The notes under the pieces are model-generated. The model did no database searches, was not told the origin of the DNA, and saw nothing but the letters and a program-made list of their open reading frames with translations. From positions 2,309,001 through 2,373,000 of the forward strand of contig NZ_CP058648.1 of assembly GCF_018141405.1 (NCBI RefSeq): DNA of 64,000 nucleotides, in the 5' to 3' direction. Numbering within the stretch: position 1 is the stretch's first letter; each line of letters opens with the position of its first letter. Source of the DNA: Serpentinicella alkaliphila. GTDB taxonomy: Bacteria > Bacillota > Clostridia > Peptostreptococcales > Natronincolaceae. The translations under genes and the position numbers were made by a program. Positions 29,435-38,867 of the stretch are shown here, in pieces.

Positions 29435-31174
29435 ATGCTAAGGAGATTTATAAAATACTATAAACCACATCTTCCTTTATTTATTTTGGATTTTGGTTGT
29501 GCTTTTATAATGGCAGGAATGGATTTAATATTTCCATTTGTAGTAGGTTTGATGATAGACGATATTTTACCCAATAAAGACTTAAATACAATTCTATTAG
29601 TAGGGGTTGGAATGCTATTTCTTTATATAATTCGCAGTGTTCTTCAGTATATTGTTGATTATTATGGTCATGTTTTAGGGACAAGAATGGAATTTGATAT
29701 GAGAAAGGATTTGTTTGATCATTTACACAACTTATCCTTTAACTACTTTGACAATACTAAGACAGGTCACATAATGTCTAGATTGGTAAATGACTTAAAT
29801 GAAATTTCAGAATTAGCTCACCATGGACCTGAGGATCTTTTCATAATAATAGTGACCTTAATTGGTGCATTTTTTATTATGTTTTTTACTCATTGGCCTT
29901 TAACACTAATAACTTTTTCAATATTACCAGTTGTCTTACTATTTGCAGTTATTAAAAACAAAAAGATGCAGGAGGCCTTTAGAAACTTAAGGTCAAAGCT
30001 AGCTGATATTAACTCACAGGTTGAAGATAGTATAGCCGGTGTTCGTGTAGTAAAATCCTTTACAAACGAAGTATATGAAGCAGATAAGTTTAAATCTGGA
30101 AACGAAAATTTTAAGAATTCCAAAGAAGATACCTTTAAAGTTATGGCAGAATTTTATGCAGGAGTCACTTATTTTGCAAACTTTATCCATCTAGTAGTTT
30201 TAATATTTGGTGGTTATTTTATATACCAGGGTACGATGACTACTGGGGCATTAATTAAGTTTTTACTTTATGTCTCTATATTCCTTCAACCAATTAAAAA
30301 ACTAACAATTTTAATGGAAAATTATCAGAAGGGAATGGCCTGTTTCCATAGATTTGTAGAGACTTTGGAAATAGAACCTGAAATATTGGATAAACCTGAG
30401 GCAAAGGAAATAACCTCTGTAATTGGAGAGTTAGCATTTAATGATGTTACATTTAGCTATAATAATAGGAAATCTGTTTTACAAAACATAAGCTTTAAGG
30501 TTAAACCAGGTGAGACAGTAGCAATAGTAGGTCCTTCAGGAGCAGGAAAGACTACTTTGTGTAGCTTAATACCTAGGTTTTATGAAATAGATGGGGGTTC
30601 AATTAAGATTGACCAAGTTGATATTAAAGATATCACTCAAAAATCCTTAAGACAAAATATTGGAATAGTACAGCAAGATGTTTTCTTATTTTCTGGATCA
30701 GTCAGGGAGAATATTGCCTATGGAAAAATAGATGCAACTGATGAAGAGATAATTGTTGCGGCTAAAAGAGCAAATGCCCATAGTTTTATAATGAATTTAG
30801 AAAAAGGATATGATACGTATATTGGAGAAAGAGGAATAAAGCTTTCTGGTGGCCAGAAACAACGTCTATCAATTGCTCGTATATTTTTAAAGAATCCTCA
30901 AATTCTAATTTTAGACGAGGCTACTTCTGCCCTAGATAACGAAACAGAAAAAGTGATTCAGGAATCCTTAGCTGAACTTTCTCAAAATAGAACGACATTA
31001 ATTATAGCTCATCGTCTAGCTACAATTAAAATGGCAGATAGAATCATGGTTTTAACAGAGGAAGGTATAGTTGAAGAGGGAAGTCATGATTATCTCTTAG
31101 AAAAAGATAATATATATGCTAGACTATATAAAGCCCAGTTTAGTGATATAACACAGGATATAGTATTAAGCTAG
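29435..31174 (+). CDS. ABC transporter, fused permease and ATPase (MsbA/MdlB-like)
   Basis: 579-residue half-transporter. Six membrane helices occupy about 15-310, followed by the nucleotide-binding domain: Walker A VGPSGAGKTT, Q-loop IVQQDVFLFSG, signature LSGGQKQRLSIAR, Walker B ILILDEATSALD and H-loop IIAHRL. Exporter type, probably for lipid or drug; it would function as a homodimer because no partner half-transporter is adjacent. Start is ATG 29435, eight bases after AAAGGA; an earlier ATG overlaps the ribosome site. Confidence 0.93.
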   Translation: MLRRFIKYYKPHLPLFILDFGCAFIMAGMDLIFPFVVGLMIDDILPNKDLNTILLVGVGMLFLYIIRSVLQYIVDYYGHVLGTRMEFDMRKDLFDHLHNLSFNYFDNTKTGHIMSRLVNDLNEISELAHHGPEDLFIIIVTLIGAFFIMFFTHWPLTLITFSILPVVLLFAVIKNKKMQEAFRNLRSKLADINSQVEDSIAGVRVVKSFTNEVYEADKFKSGNENFKNSKEDTFKVMAEFYAGVTYFANFIHLVVLIFGGYFIYQGTMTTGALIKFLLYVSIFLQPIKKLTILMENYQKGMACFHRFVETLEIEPEILDKPEAKEITSVIGELAFNDVTFSYNNRKSVLQNISFKVKPGETVAIVGPSGAGKTTLCSLIPRFYEIDGGSIKIDQVDIKDITQKSLRQNIGIVQQDVFLFSGSVRENIAYGKIDATDEEIIVAAKRANAHSFIMNLEKGYDTYIGERGIKLSGGQKQRLSIARIFLKNPQILILDEATSALDNETEKVIQESLAELSQNRTTLIIAHRLATIKMADRIMVLTEEGIVEEGSHDYLLEKDNIYARLYKAQFSDITQDIVLS

Positions 31175-31201
31175 AGGGTTGTTAATAACTTAGCTTTAAT
31201 A

Positions 31202-31238
31202 GAAAAGAGCCTTAGAAAAAATCTAAGAGCTCTTTTTA
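31202..31238. terminator. Terminator between ABC transporter and truA
   Basis: AAAAGAGC-CTTAGA / TCTAAG-AGCTCTTTTT stem with a T-run, between convergent genes. Confidence 0.85.
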
Positions 31239-31266
31239 TATATACAGCACATATGATATTAATTAA

Positions 31267-32004
31267 TTAGTAGGTAACTTCTTCTAGAAAAAGGCCTTGG
31301 GCAGGAGCAGTTTTACCAGCTATAGACCTTGTCTTACTCTCGAAGATTTCATTTATATATGAAACTTTTTTCTCTTTTAGCCCTATCTCTAAAAGAGTAC
31401 CTACAATAATTCTAACCATATTATGTAAGAATCCATCACCAACAAAGACAATCTTCAAAACTTTATCTTCTTTTATGAAAGATATTTCCTCTATAGTTCT
31501 TACAGTAGATTTATTTGATTTTTTTACTGATGAAAATCCAATAAAGTCATGGGTCCCAATCAAGAGATTTGCAGCCTCTTCCATTAGTTCAATATTTAAA
31601 TGCTCAGGAACATTATAGCTATATTTTCTATTGAAAGCCGAGGGTATCCAATGATTCCATATGCAATAAACATATTTTTTCTTTTTTACATTGTATTGGC
31701 TATGGAATCTCTCTGGTGCTTCAGAAACTTCCTTTACTACTATGTCCTGTGGTAAATAATGATTTAAATATTTATGTATTTCTAATAAAGACTTTTCAGT
31801 CTTAACAGTGAAATTAGCTACTTGTCCCCTTGCATGAACCCCTGCATCTGTTCGTCCAGACCCAATTATTTCAATTGGTCTGCTAAATAATTCCGTAAGG
31901 ACACTTTCTATTTTACCTTGGATTGTCATATCAGAATCCTTAAGTCTTTGCCACCCTTTGTATCTACTACCATCATACTCAATTAATAGTTTTATATTTT
32001 TCAA
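31267..32004 (-). CDS. truA: tRNA pseudouridine(38-40) synthase TruA
   Basis: Makes pseudouridine at positions 38-40 in the tRNA anticodon arm. The 245-residue protein has the catalytic-aspartate motif GSGRTDAGVHARGQVANF (~50-67), the N-terminal IEYDGSRYKGWQ and the RIIVGTLLEIG motif near the end. Usual length. It stands alone here, not next to the ribosomal protein or energy-coupling-factor genes that often precede truA in Firmicutes. Confidence 0.95.
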   Translation of the reverse strand: MKNIKLLIEYDGSRYKGWQRLKDSDMTIQGKIESVLTELFSRPIEIIGSGRTDAGVHARGQVANFTVKTEKSLLEIHKYLNHYLPQDIVVKEVSEAPERFHSQYNVKKKKYVYCIWNHWIPSAFNRKYSYNVPEHLNIELMEEAANLLIGTHDFIGFSSVKKSNKSTVRTIEEISFIKEDKVLKIVFVGDGFLHNMVRIIVGTLLEIGLKEKKVSYINEIFESKTRSIAGKTAPAQGLFLEEVTY

Positions 32005-32141
32005 TTTATCACTCCCTTGTCAATATATATGATAACATTTAATTGGGAATATATACAATTAAAGATAACAATAAATAGACTGAAATTGGATAAATTAGTA
32101 TAATATATATACTGTAACTTAATAGCCTGGAGGTAGATAAA

Positions 32142-32630
32142 TTGAAATATAAGATAAGACAAAGAATACTTAGTTTTGGAGATAATTTTACAATAAAAAA
32201 TGAATTTGAAGAGGACAAGTATATAGTTAGAGGAAAGGTCTTTGCTATCGGAGATAAACTAAGAATTTATGATTTAGTTGGTAACGAATTAGTATATATT
32301 GAACAAAAAGTTTTAAGATTTATCCCAGAGTATAATTTATATTCAGGAGGTAGACATTTAGCTACCGTGAAAAAAGAATTCACATTATTAAAACCCAGGT
32401 TCAATATAACTAGTTCAATCGGAAATTACACAATAAATGGTGGTTTCTTCGGATATGATTTTGAAATCATTAAGGATGGTCGTGCTGTTGCATCTGTAAA
32501 TAAAAAATGGATTTCCTTTGCTGATACCTATATAGCAGAAATAATGGAAGGTGAAGATCAGCCATTTATGCTAGCTTTAGTAATTGTAATCGATCAAGTA
32601 TTACATGATAGAAACCATAATAAAAAATAA
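32142..32630 (+). CDS. LURP-one-related family protein
   Basis: 162 residues of mainly beta structure matching the LOR/YxjI family (tubby-like, scramblase-like fold): MKYKIRQRILSFGDNFTI, GKVFAIGDKLRIYDLVGNEL, then a late single helix (FMLALVIVIDQVLHD). The function of bacterial members is unknown. TTG start nine bases after GGAGG. No cysteine or catalytic pattern. It is followed 30 bases later by a flavoprotein gene. Confidence 0.8.
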   Translation: MKYKIRQRILSFGDNFTIKNEFEEDKYIVRGKVFAIGDKLRIYDLVGNELVYIEQKVLRFIPEYNLYSGGRHLATVKKEFTLLKPRFNITSSIGNYTINGGFFGYDFEIIKDGRAVASVNKKWISFADTYIAEIMEGEDQPFMLALVIVIDQVLHDRNHNKK

Positions 32631-32659
32631 GGTTAGTATTTAAAAAAGGAGGAAAATTT

Positions 32660-33292
32660 ATGAAGGTTGTTGCAATTAATGGAAGTCCAAAAAAAGAAGG
32701 AAATACATATCATGCAATCAATATAGTTGGAGAAGAGTTAAAAAAACAAGGTATTGAATTAGAGGTAATTAATGTAGGAATTACTTCTGTAAGAGGTTGT
32801 TTAGCCTGTGGAAAATGTGCAGAGAATCAAAATGAGAAGTGTATTATAGATGATGCTGCCAATGAGTGGATTCAAAAAATGAAAGAAGCTGAGGGAATTT
32901 TACTGGCTTCACCTGTGTATTATTCTTCAATTGCTGGGAATTTAAAAGGTTTTTTAGATAGAGCTTTTTTTGTTTCAAGTGCAAATGGTAATTTATTTAG
33001 ACATAAAGTCGGGGCAGCAATTGTTGCCGTAAGACGTGCTGGTGGAATTCCAACATTTCATCAATTAAATAATTATTTAATGTACTCAGAAATGTTAGTA
33101 CCTACATCAAATTATTGGAATGTAATCTATGGTAGAATGCCAGGTGAAGTTCATCAAGATGAAGAGGGCGTTCAAATAATGAAAGTTCTAGGTAAAAACA
33201 TGGCATGGTTAATGAAATTAGTGAAAAATGGAAAAAGTGAAATTGAACCACCTGAAAAAGAAGTAAAAAAAGTAACAAATTTTATACGATAG
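32660..33292 (+). CDS. Iron-sulfur flavoprotein, NADPH-dependent FMN reductase family
   Basis: 210 residues with a flavodoxin-like start (VVAINGSPKKEGNTYHAI) and the compact cysteine motif CLACGKCAENQNEKC (C-x2-C-x2-C-x7-C, about residues 46-60) that binds a [4Fe-4S] cluster in archaeal and clostridial iron-sulfur flavoproteins. SPVYYSS contacts FMN. Such proteins shuttle electrons or reduce oxygen and peroxide in anaerobes. GGAGG precedes ATG. A terminator follows. Confidence 0.88.
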   Translation: MKVVAINGSPKKEGNTYHAINIVGEELKKQGIELEVINVGITSVRGCLACGKCAENQNEKCIIDDAANEWIQKMKEAEGILLASPVYYSSIAGNLKGFLDRAFFVSSANGNLFRHKVGAAIVAVRRAGGIPTFHQLNNYLMYSEMLVPTSNYWNVIYGRMPGEVHQDEEGVQIMKVLGKNMAWLMKLVKNGKSEIEPPEKEVKKVTNFIR

Positions 33293-33297
33293 GAAAA

Positions 33298-33337
33298 CGC
33301 CGTTTAATCAGATTATGATTAGACGGTTTATTTTTTG
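33298..33337 (+). terminator. Terminator after the iron-sulfur flavoprotein gene
   Basis: CCGTTTAATCA / TGATTAGACGG stem (one U-G pair) followed by TTTATTTTTT. Confidence 0.8.
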
Positions 33338-33346
33338 AAAATGAGG

Positions 33347-33427
33347 TTGACATTGTATAATAAATGGAATAATATAGAAGCGTAGATTTACTAATTTAGT
33401 AATATACTAAACTAGTAAATTAGTAAA
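33347..33427 (+). promoter_or_regulatory. Promoter and long palindrome upstream of DUF6530-like gene
   Basis: TTGACA (33347-33352), 17 bases, TAATAT (33370-33375). Just downstream is an AT-rich palindrome with 12-bp perfect arms TTTACTAATTTA (33387-33398) and TAAATTAGTAAA (33416-33427) and partly symmetric centre. It could be a repressor operator or a leader hairpin. Confidence 0.6.
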
Positions 33428-33455
33428 TATATTTGTAATTAAGGAGGTTTTTTTA

Positions 33456-33935
33456 ATGAAAATACCAACTACTTTAAAGCATAAACCAGTTATTGTGTCT
33501 GAAAACTATGAAAATGTAGATGGAAGATATGCGTACAATTCAGATGCTAAAGGACTTTCTCTAGGATTAGCCCAATGGAATGATAGAGGTAAAGTCGAGG
33601 TATCAGCTAAAGTTTGGCGATATACTGGTGAAAAATGGTCTAGACAGTCAGAGGAACTACCTTTTCATAGAGTAATTGATCTTGCAATTTTAATTTGCAG
33701 AGCAAAACTTCACTTTAAAGAAGCATATCGATATAGTAACTTATATGATGTTGATAAACCAGTTATTGATAGAGTAGGTCTACAAGGAGACGCTATGACA
33801 GTTGCTGTTTGCACTGAAAATGATAAAATAAATGAAGATATTAAATTGTTTAATCAAGCTTTAAGTGAGGATGATGAATTGCTTTCAGAAAGATTACACA
33901 CTTTATCAGCTATTCTTAAGGAAATGGGTTATTAA
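33456..33935 (+). CDS. DUF6530-like hypothetical protein
   Basis: 159 residues, soluble. Sequence pattern KIPTTLKHKPVIVSENYENVDGRYAYNSDAKGLSLG at the start (split as residues 1-36) and AQWNDRGKVEVSAKVWR resembles a family of small uncharacterised Firmicute proteins that I associate with DUF6530; that name is from memory. No catalytic motif is evident. GGAGG precedes ATG. The next gene starts on the last base of this stop codon, so both are cotranscribed from the promoter at 33347. Confidence 0.65.
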   Translation: MKIPTTLKHKPVIVSENYENVDGRYAYNSDAKGLSLGLAQWNDRGKVEVSAKVWRYTGEKWSRQSEELPFHRVIDLAILICRAKLHFKEAYRYSNLYDVDKPVIDRVGLQGDAMTVAVCTENDKINEDIKLFNQALSEDDELLSERLHTLSAILKEMGY

Positions 33936-34435
33936 TGTATAGAAAGGACTGTTTTAACGTGATTAATATTGATTATAGCAAGATATCATTTTCAAGAATA
34001 GAATCTATTATACCAATACAACCAATTCACAGTAATTCTATGGGTAATGCCCATGGTGGCGAACTAATGAAAATTATGGATAATACAGGGGGCCTTTCTG
34101 CATATAAGCATGCTAAAGGTAAAGTTGTTACTGCTCGAGTTGATGATATAGTTTTTCATAGGCCTGTTCATATAGGTAATGTTCTTAATTGTATTGGCCA
34201 GGTAATATATGTAGGAAATTCTTCTATCTTATCTTATGTAGCATTATATATCTATAATGTTAAGGATGGCACTAATACTTTAGCATTATCTGGGTATACG
34301 ACCATGATTCATATTGCAGATGATAAGCCTTCAAAAGTACCTGGGCTAGTTTCGACAACTGAAGAAGAAAAAGAGTTATATAAGTTTGGGGAAAAGAAAT
34401 ACTATGAAATAAAAGAAAGGACAAAAAACATGTAG
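33935..34435 (+). CDS. Hotdog-fold acyl-CoA thioesterase (YciA/BACH type)
   Basis: 166 residues. The hotdog core has HSNSMGNAHGGELMKIMDNTGGLSAYKHA, where N-x-H-G-G and the acidic residue are characteristic of YciA-type acyl-CoA thioesterases, then VDDIVFHRPVHIGN. It hydrolyses acyl-CoA to acid and CoA; chain length is not predictable. The start ATG overlaps the stop of the preceding gene. An alternative internal GTG lies a little downstream, but the whole ORF is consistent with family length. Confidence 0.87.
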   Translation: MYRKDCFNVINIDYSKISFSRIESIIPIQPIHSNSMGNAHGGELMKIMDNTGGLSAYKHAKGKVVTARVDDIVFHRPVHIGNVLNCIGQVIYVGNSSILSYVALYIYNVKDGTNTLALSGYTTMIHIADDKPSKVPGLVSTTEEEKELYKFGEKKYYEIKERTKNM

Positions 34436-34495
34436 TATATGCAAGCTATAAAAATAGAAAAATATAATCAAGTTAACGGATGAGGAGTGTTTTAT

Positions 34496-34849
34496 TTGAG
34501 CTATTTATTTATTGAGTACCCACGCTGTACTACTTGTAAAAAAGCTAAACGTTGGCTAATAGAAAACAATGTTGATTTTAAAGGTAGACATATAGTCGAA
34601 GAAAACCCAAATATAGAAGAGTTAAAAAAGTGGATTGATGAAAGTGGTCTGCCTATTAAGAAGTTTTTCAACACTAGTGGAGTAAAATATAAAGAGTTGA
34701 ATTTAAAGGATAAGTTACCTAATTTGACAGAGGATGAGCAAATGAATTTATTAGCTTCTGATGGCATGTTAGTGAAGCGACCAATTATTGTCGGAAATAA
34801 TAAGATTTTAGTTGGATTCAAAGAAGAGGACTGGGAAAAATTGAAGTAA
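34496..34849 (+). CDS. ArsC/Spx family protein (YusI-like)
   Basis: 117 residues with a thioredoxin-like fold start FIEYPRCTTCKKAKRWL (CxxC at about 11-14) and the family's KKFFNTSGVKYKELNLKDKLP and VKRPIIVG blocks. YusI/Spx/ArsC-like proteins of this size are common in Firmicutes; most are not arsenate reductases and lack the RNA polymerase contacts of Spx. TTG start eight bases after GAGGAG. A terminator follows closely. Confidence 0.87.
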   Translation: MSYLFIEYPRCTTCKKAKRWLIENNVDFKGRHIVEENPNIEELKKWIDESGLPIKKFFNTSGVKYKELNLKDKLPNLTEDEQMNLLASDGMLVKRPIIVGNNKILVGFKEEDWEKLK

Positions 34850-34854
34850 TAAAA

Positions 34855-34890
34855 ATACCCTTCTATAAACACTATATAGAAGGGTAATAT
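34855..34890 (+). terminator. Terminator after the ArsC-like gene
   Basis: TACCCTTCTATA / TATAGAAGGGTA, a perfect 12-bp stem with a short T-containing tail. Confidence 0.75.
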
Positions 34891-34913
34891 ATTTATGAAG
34901 ATTGGTGATAAGT

Positions 34914-35339
34914 ATGAGGATGAATAAAAGAAGAATAATTACTATGGTTTTACTTGTATATACCCTAATTTTAGCCTATTGGATGTTATTTGCTTTTGGT
35001 AGGGGTACTAACCCTAATTATATGTACAATTTAAGGCCATTCCTTACTATTAGAAGGTTCTTGAGATTTTCAAATTTCAGTTTTCATGTATGGGTAATTA
35101 ATTTAATAGGCAACGTAGCTGTTTTTATCCCATTTGGAATTTTTATTCCTATATCTTTTTCTAGTAAGTTTATAAAAACACAAATTATATTTCTAAGCGG
35201 ATTATTTATATTAGAAGTACTACAGCTTGTTACCCGCAGAGGCAGCTTTGATATTGATGATTTTATTTTAAATACATTAGGTGTTACAATAGGATATTTA
35301 ACATACAAAATATTACTTAAACTTAATGTAGTTAATTAG
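34914..35339 (+). CDS. VanZ-like membrane protein
   Basis: 141 residues with four hydrophobic segments. The VanZ pattern is visible: NLRPFLTIRRF, NLIGNVAVFIPFGIFIP and EVLQLVTRRGSFDIDDFILNTLG. Function of such isolated proteins is unknown; VanZ itself gives low-level teicoplanin resistance. Start is taken as ATG 34914 with GGTGAT upstream; TTG 34902 would add four residues. Confidence 0.85.
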   Translation: MRMNKRRIITMVLLVYTLILAYWMLFAFGRGTNPNYMYNLRPFLTIRRFLRFSNFSFHVWVINLIGNVAVFIPFGIFIPISFSSKFIKTQIIFLSGLFILEVLQLVTRRGSFDIDDFILNTLGVTIGYLTYKILLKLNVVN

Positions 35340-35349
35340 TCATTAGAGC

Positions 35350-36003
35350 TTATTTTAGCACATAATCTAAAATAACTATTACTGAAATATGAACGGGATA
35401 GAATGCATAGAAAAAATATTTGTTTAATTTAATAATACTTTTAAACTTAAAATAAAATAGTGGTATTGCTAATAATGAGTACATTTGAACATAATAATTA
35501 GCTTCAATACAATATAGTAAAGTAATACCAATGAAGCTTAATATTAGATTTTTATAATCATCAAAATATAAGTAAAATATTAGAATGAGTACTACCCCAT
35601 ACAAGCCATAATCAAAGTAAATGCCAAGATAGGTTAGCCCTATTATGCCAATAAATAAGATATAAATTAAGCTCCTATTGTTTTCATAAAGATATATTGC
35701 TATTATGCCAATTAATAGTGTAACAAAAATATTTAGGCCTCTACCAAAAAATGTGAAGGGTACTTGAGAAATCAACGCAAATAGACCTAACCTCATTGCA
35801 TAATTTTTTAGGTTAGAGGTATTTTTATAGCCAATAACTAAATGAAATGCAAATATAGGGAAGGCAATTCTTCCAATTATTCTAAATACAATTATGTGTG
35901 GAAAAAATTTATAACCAATATGATCTATTAGCATTGAAACAATAGCAATTATTTTTAAAATATCAGTCCTTTTTTCTTCTCTAATCGATTGTTCAGTTTC
36001 CAT
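35350..36003 (-). CDS. TraX-family membrane protein
   Basis: 217 residues with about seven membrane helices. The family hallmark DILKIIAIVSMLIDHIGYKFFP at the N-terminus is followed by RIIGRIAFPIFAFHLVIGY and, near the end, YAFYPVHISVI. TraX acetylates F-pilin in Escherichia coli; chromosomal clostridial members are likely membrane acyltransferases of unknown substrate. Preceded by GGAGAAT. It converges with the VanZ-like gene and is followed at 36074 by a second minus-strand gene. Confidence 0.87.
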   Translation of the reverse strand: METEQSIREEKRTDILKIIAIVSMLIDHIGYKFFPHIIVFRIIGRIAFPIFAFHLVIGYKNTSNLKNYAMRLGLFALISQVPFTFFGRGLNIFVTLLIGIIAIYLYENNRSLIYILFIGIIGLTYLGIYFDYGLYGVVLILIFYLYFDDYKNLILSFIGITLLYCIEANYYVQMYSLLAIPLFYFKFKSIIKLNKYFFYAFYPVHISVIVILDYVLK

Positions 36004-36073
36004 GCTTATTCTCCTTAGATTAAATTAAGATATCAACAATATGAGGAAATTAATAGTCAAATAAAAAGGTAAC

Positions 36074-37306
36074 CTAATGGTCACCTTGTAAAACAGTTGT
36101 TTTAAGTGGTATAGGAGATGTTTTTAATTTAAAAGTAATGAGCAGTGATATTGTTAGTAAAATAAAGGCAATTAAATATGAGGAACTATAGCTTTTTGTT
36201 AAGTCAAAAATATATGCACCAGTCATTGGTCCAATAATCCCTCCAAATCCCCAACCAGTAAATAGCAAACCATAATTGATTCCAAAGCTTTTAGTTCCAT
36301 AAAGGTCTGAGCAAGTGGCTGGAAACACAGAGAAAGTTGCCCCATAGCAAAGACCTGCTATAGCAACGCCTATAGCTAGAGTAGTTATGCTACTATATTT
36401 TGAAAATATGAGCATGTTAATGGCTTGAGCTATAAAAATTGTTCTCATCAAATTTATTCTTCCAATTTTATCAGAGATACTTCCCCCTAGAAATCTACCT
36501 AAAGTGTTAAATATTGCAAGTAGTATAACTAATATGAAACCGCCCTCCCAGTTGATTTGAACTATTGCAATGTTAGTTGCATGCCCGATAATCATAAGTC
36601 CAGCCGAAGCAGAAAAAGCTAGCATAACCCATAATTTATAGAAGCTTACTGTACTAAGCATTTCCTTCCATGTAAAATCAATACTATTACTTATAGCTAA
36701 ATTATTATTGGAATTACCTTTTATTGTGTAGCCTTTTGGTGGTGTACGTAGTAATTGAGAAAGTGAACAAGCAATAATTAATGCAAATGTTCCAATATAT
36801 ATAAAAGTTTTTGAACTTCCGATTGTAATAATCAAATAGTTTGATAAAGGGGAATAAAGTACTGAAGATAAACCTACTCCCGCAACAACTGTACCTGTAA
36901 TCATACCTTTTTTGCTAGCACTAAACCATTTAGAGGGGGCAGATATAGTAGACAAGTTTAATATACCCATGCCAGAGCCAGTCATTATGCCAAAAGTAAC
37001 AACCATGATTAATGGACTTCTAGTAAATCCTGATAAAATGAAGCCTGTGCCTAATAGTAAACTTCCAATAGTTGCAGTGAACCTTGGCCCCTTAACATCT
37101 TGCACTTTACCAAGAAGAACCATAGCAATAACCATAGATACTGTAGCTATAGTATATGGAAGAGAAGCTTCTTTGCTGGTCCAGTTTAACTCTCTCACTA
37201 AGCTTTTGCTTATAACACTCCAAATATATAGTAAGCCAGAGACTAGATTAATCCCTGTTGCAGCAAATAGTACTTGTAAACCTTTTCGTTCAGACACACT
37301 ATGCAT
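36074..37306 (-). CDS. OFA-family MFS transporter (oxalate/formate antiporter-like)
   Basis: 410 residues with 12 predicted membrane helices. The N-terminus (GLQVLFAATGINLVSGLLYIWSVISKSL) and GSGMGILNLSTISAPSKWF, GFGGIIGPMTGAYIFD are OFA-type features. Carries a small carboxylate; substrate not predictable. The start is ATG 37306 with AGGGAGA upstream. Extending to an earlier ATG would add 24 residues that have no hydrophobic or conserved character and is rejected. Confidence 0.88.
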   Translation of the reverse strand: MHSVSERKGLQVLFAATGINLVSGLLYIWSVISKSLVRELNWTSKEASLPYTIATVSMVIAMVLLGKVQDVKGPRFTATIGSLLLGTGFILSGFTRSPLIMVVTFGIMTGSGMGILNLSTISAPSKWFSASKKGMITGTVVAGVGLSSVLYSPLSNYLIITIGSSKTFIYIGTFALIIACSLSQLLRTPPKGYTIKGNSNNNLAISNSIDFTWKEMLSTVSFYKLWVMLAFSASAGLMIIGHATNIAIVQINWEGGFILVILLAIFNTLGRFLGGSISDKIGRINLMRTIFIAQAINMLIFSKYSSITTLAIGVAIAGLCYGATFSVFPATCSDLYGTKSFGINYGLLFTGWGFGGIIGPMTGAYIFDLTKSYSSSYLIAFILLTISLLITFKLKTSPIPLKTTVLQGDH

Positions 37307-37497
37307 ATAGAATCTCTCCCTACAATTATGAAATTTTGTATCTATGGTAATTATATCATCTTGAATATATCCATACAATTCTACTGGAAATATAAGAATT
37401 AAAATATTGTTTTTGATATTATATAATGTATTATATATATATCTTATTATAGATATATGGTATTGTAATTAGTAATACTACTTTTGCGGAGGTAAAT

Positions 37498-38007
37498 ATG
37501 AAAGGTGCGAAGCTAATCAGTCATATATTTAGTATAGTTGCTCTTCCTTTTAATGTTTTAGTTACAATCCCCTTTATTTTATTGTATGTAGAAAAGAGTG
37601 ACTTAAGCTTTGAGTACATAACTGATAAATATACATTAATATATTTAGGTATAATTCTCTGTCTCATAGGATTAGTACTATTAATAACGACAGTAAGACT
37701 TTTTATAAATATAGGAAAAGGCACTCTAGCACCTTGGGATCCTACCAAAAAACTTGTTATAGAAGGTCCATATAAATATGTGAGAAATCCTATGATTAGT
37801 GGAGTAATATTTATCCTCCTAGGAGAATCGATTTTATTTAGATCTAAATATATTCTTATCTGGGTAACAGTGTTTTTTATAATTAACAATATATATTTCA
37901 TAACTAAAGAAGAACCAGGATTAGTTAAACGATTTGGAAAAGAATATGAATTATACAGAGAAAATGTTCCAAGATGGATACCTAGATTAAAGCCCTGGAA
38001 GGTTTGA
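37498..38007 (+). CDS. Isoprenylcysteine methyltransferase / phospholipid methyltransferase-like membrane protein
   Basis: 169 residues, four to five membrane helices and the SAM-binding C-terminal pattern LVIEGPYKYVRNPMISGVI followed by EEPGLVKRFGKEYELYRENVPRWIPR (in two pieces), diagnostic of the ICMT/PEMT superfamily. The bacterial substrate is usually unknown. GGAGG precedes the ATG. Next gene follows within about 45 bases. Confidence 0.88.
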   Translation: MKGAKLISHIFSIVALPFNVLVTIPFILLYVEKSDLSFEYITDKYTLIYLGIILCLIGLVLLITTVRLFINIGKGTLAPWDPTKKLVIEGPYKYVRNPMISGVIFILLGESILFRSKYILIWVTVFFIINNIYFITKEEPGLVKRFGKEYELYRENVPRWIPRLKPWKV

Positions 38008-38051
38008 ATGGTAGATGTAATCTCTAATAAATATTGGAGGGAAGATATACA

Positions 38052-38795
38052 TTGGAATTTGAGACTATAAGAAAGCGATTAATTTCTTTTGCAGTTACTT
38101 TACTATTAATATCAGGGCATATATATTTAAAAGATTACTATATTCCTCAGTACTCGCCCTATGAAAATGTAAAATATGTTGAAATAGCAGAAAAAAGTGA
38201 TAAGTTAATAGAATTTATTAATTCTAAATTAGAAGAACCAACAGTAGATAATTTTTTTGTTATTAGAAAAGAAATTAGAGAAATAATTAAGGAATATTAT
38301 GCATTAAAAGATCGTCAAACCATTATTACTAAACTAGTAAAAAATGAAGATACTTTAACTAGAAGCCAAACAGAATTATTACAAGAAAAATATAATAACA
38401 TATTTATATTTGAGGAAAGGTACGTTACTCGGATACTAGAGAATACTTTTAAATTAAAAGACTTTAATATTATTCTAAGGGAGAGTAGATTAAATAATGA
38501 GTACAAGTCTGAAACCTTGGATATAAAATTTAAAAATAAGGAGTTTGATGTTGACTTAAAGGAAGGACAAATAATTATTTATGAAAATGTGTCAGATGGC
38601 CTGAATCTTGAAAATATTATAGCTAGAACACATTTTTTAATTAAAACTGGCGAACAAGATTATTACTTTAGGAGGCCTTCGGAGGGTACTATGAGTATTA
38701 CTAATAGACTTATTACTATTAGGACTAATGAAGTTTCTCTCAAAATAAGTGGGGATATAGTTTACATCGATGACTATGTGACACCTTATAAATAA
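38052..38795 (+). CDS. Hypothetical membrane-anchored protein
   Basis: 247 residues, not recognised. A single N-terminal hydrophobic helix (LISFAVTLLLISGHIYL) suggests a membrane anchor or uncleaved signal, followed by an extracytoplasmic region with an alpha-helical, Lys/Glu-rich stretch (~35-130) and a beta-rich C-terminus (TSGEQDYYFRR-like strands). TTG 38052 lies ten bases after GGAGGG; an in-frame TTG at 38034 overlaps that ribosome site. Probably cotranscribed with the methyltransferase-like gene. Confidence 0.65.
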   Translation: MEFETIRKRLISFAVTLLLISGHIYLKDYYIPQYSPYENVKYVEIAEKSDKLIEFINSKLEEPTVDNFFVIRKEIREIIKEYYALKDRQTIITKLVKNEDTLTRSQTELLQEKYNNIFIFEERYVTRILENTFKLKDFNIILRESRLNNEYKSETLDIKFKNKEFDVDLKEGQIIIYENVSDGLNLENIIARTHFLIKTGEQDYYFRRPSEGTMSITNRLITIRTNEVSLKISGDIVYIDDYVTPYK

Positions 38796-38867
38796 CCTAA
38801 GAATAGCTTATGGTAACTCATACAGCTATTTTTTTATGCTATTAGATATATTATCTAGTCATAAATA

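Noticed and set aside
34501-34872. Minus-strand 123-residue ORF opposite the ArsC-like gene
   Set aside because: Shadow frame; the plus-strand protein has clear family motifs and a ribosome site.
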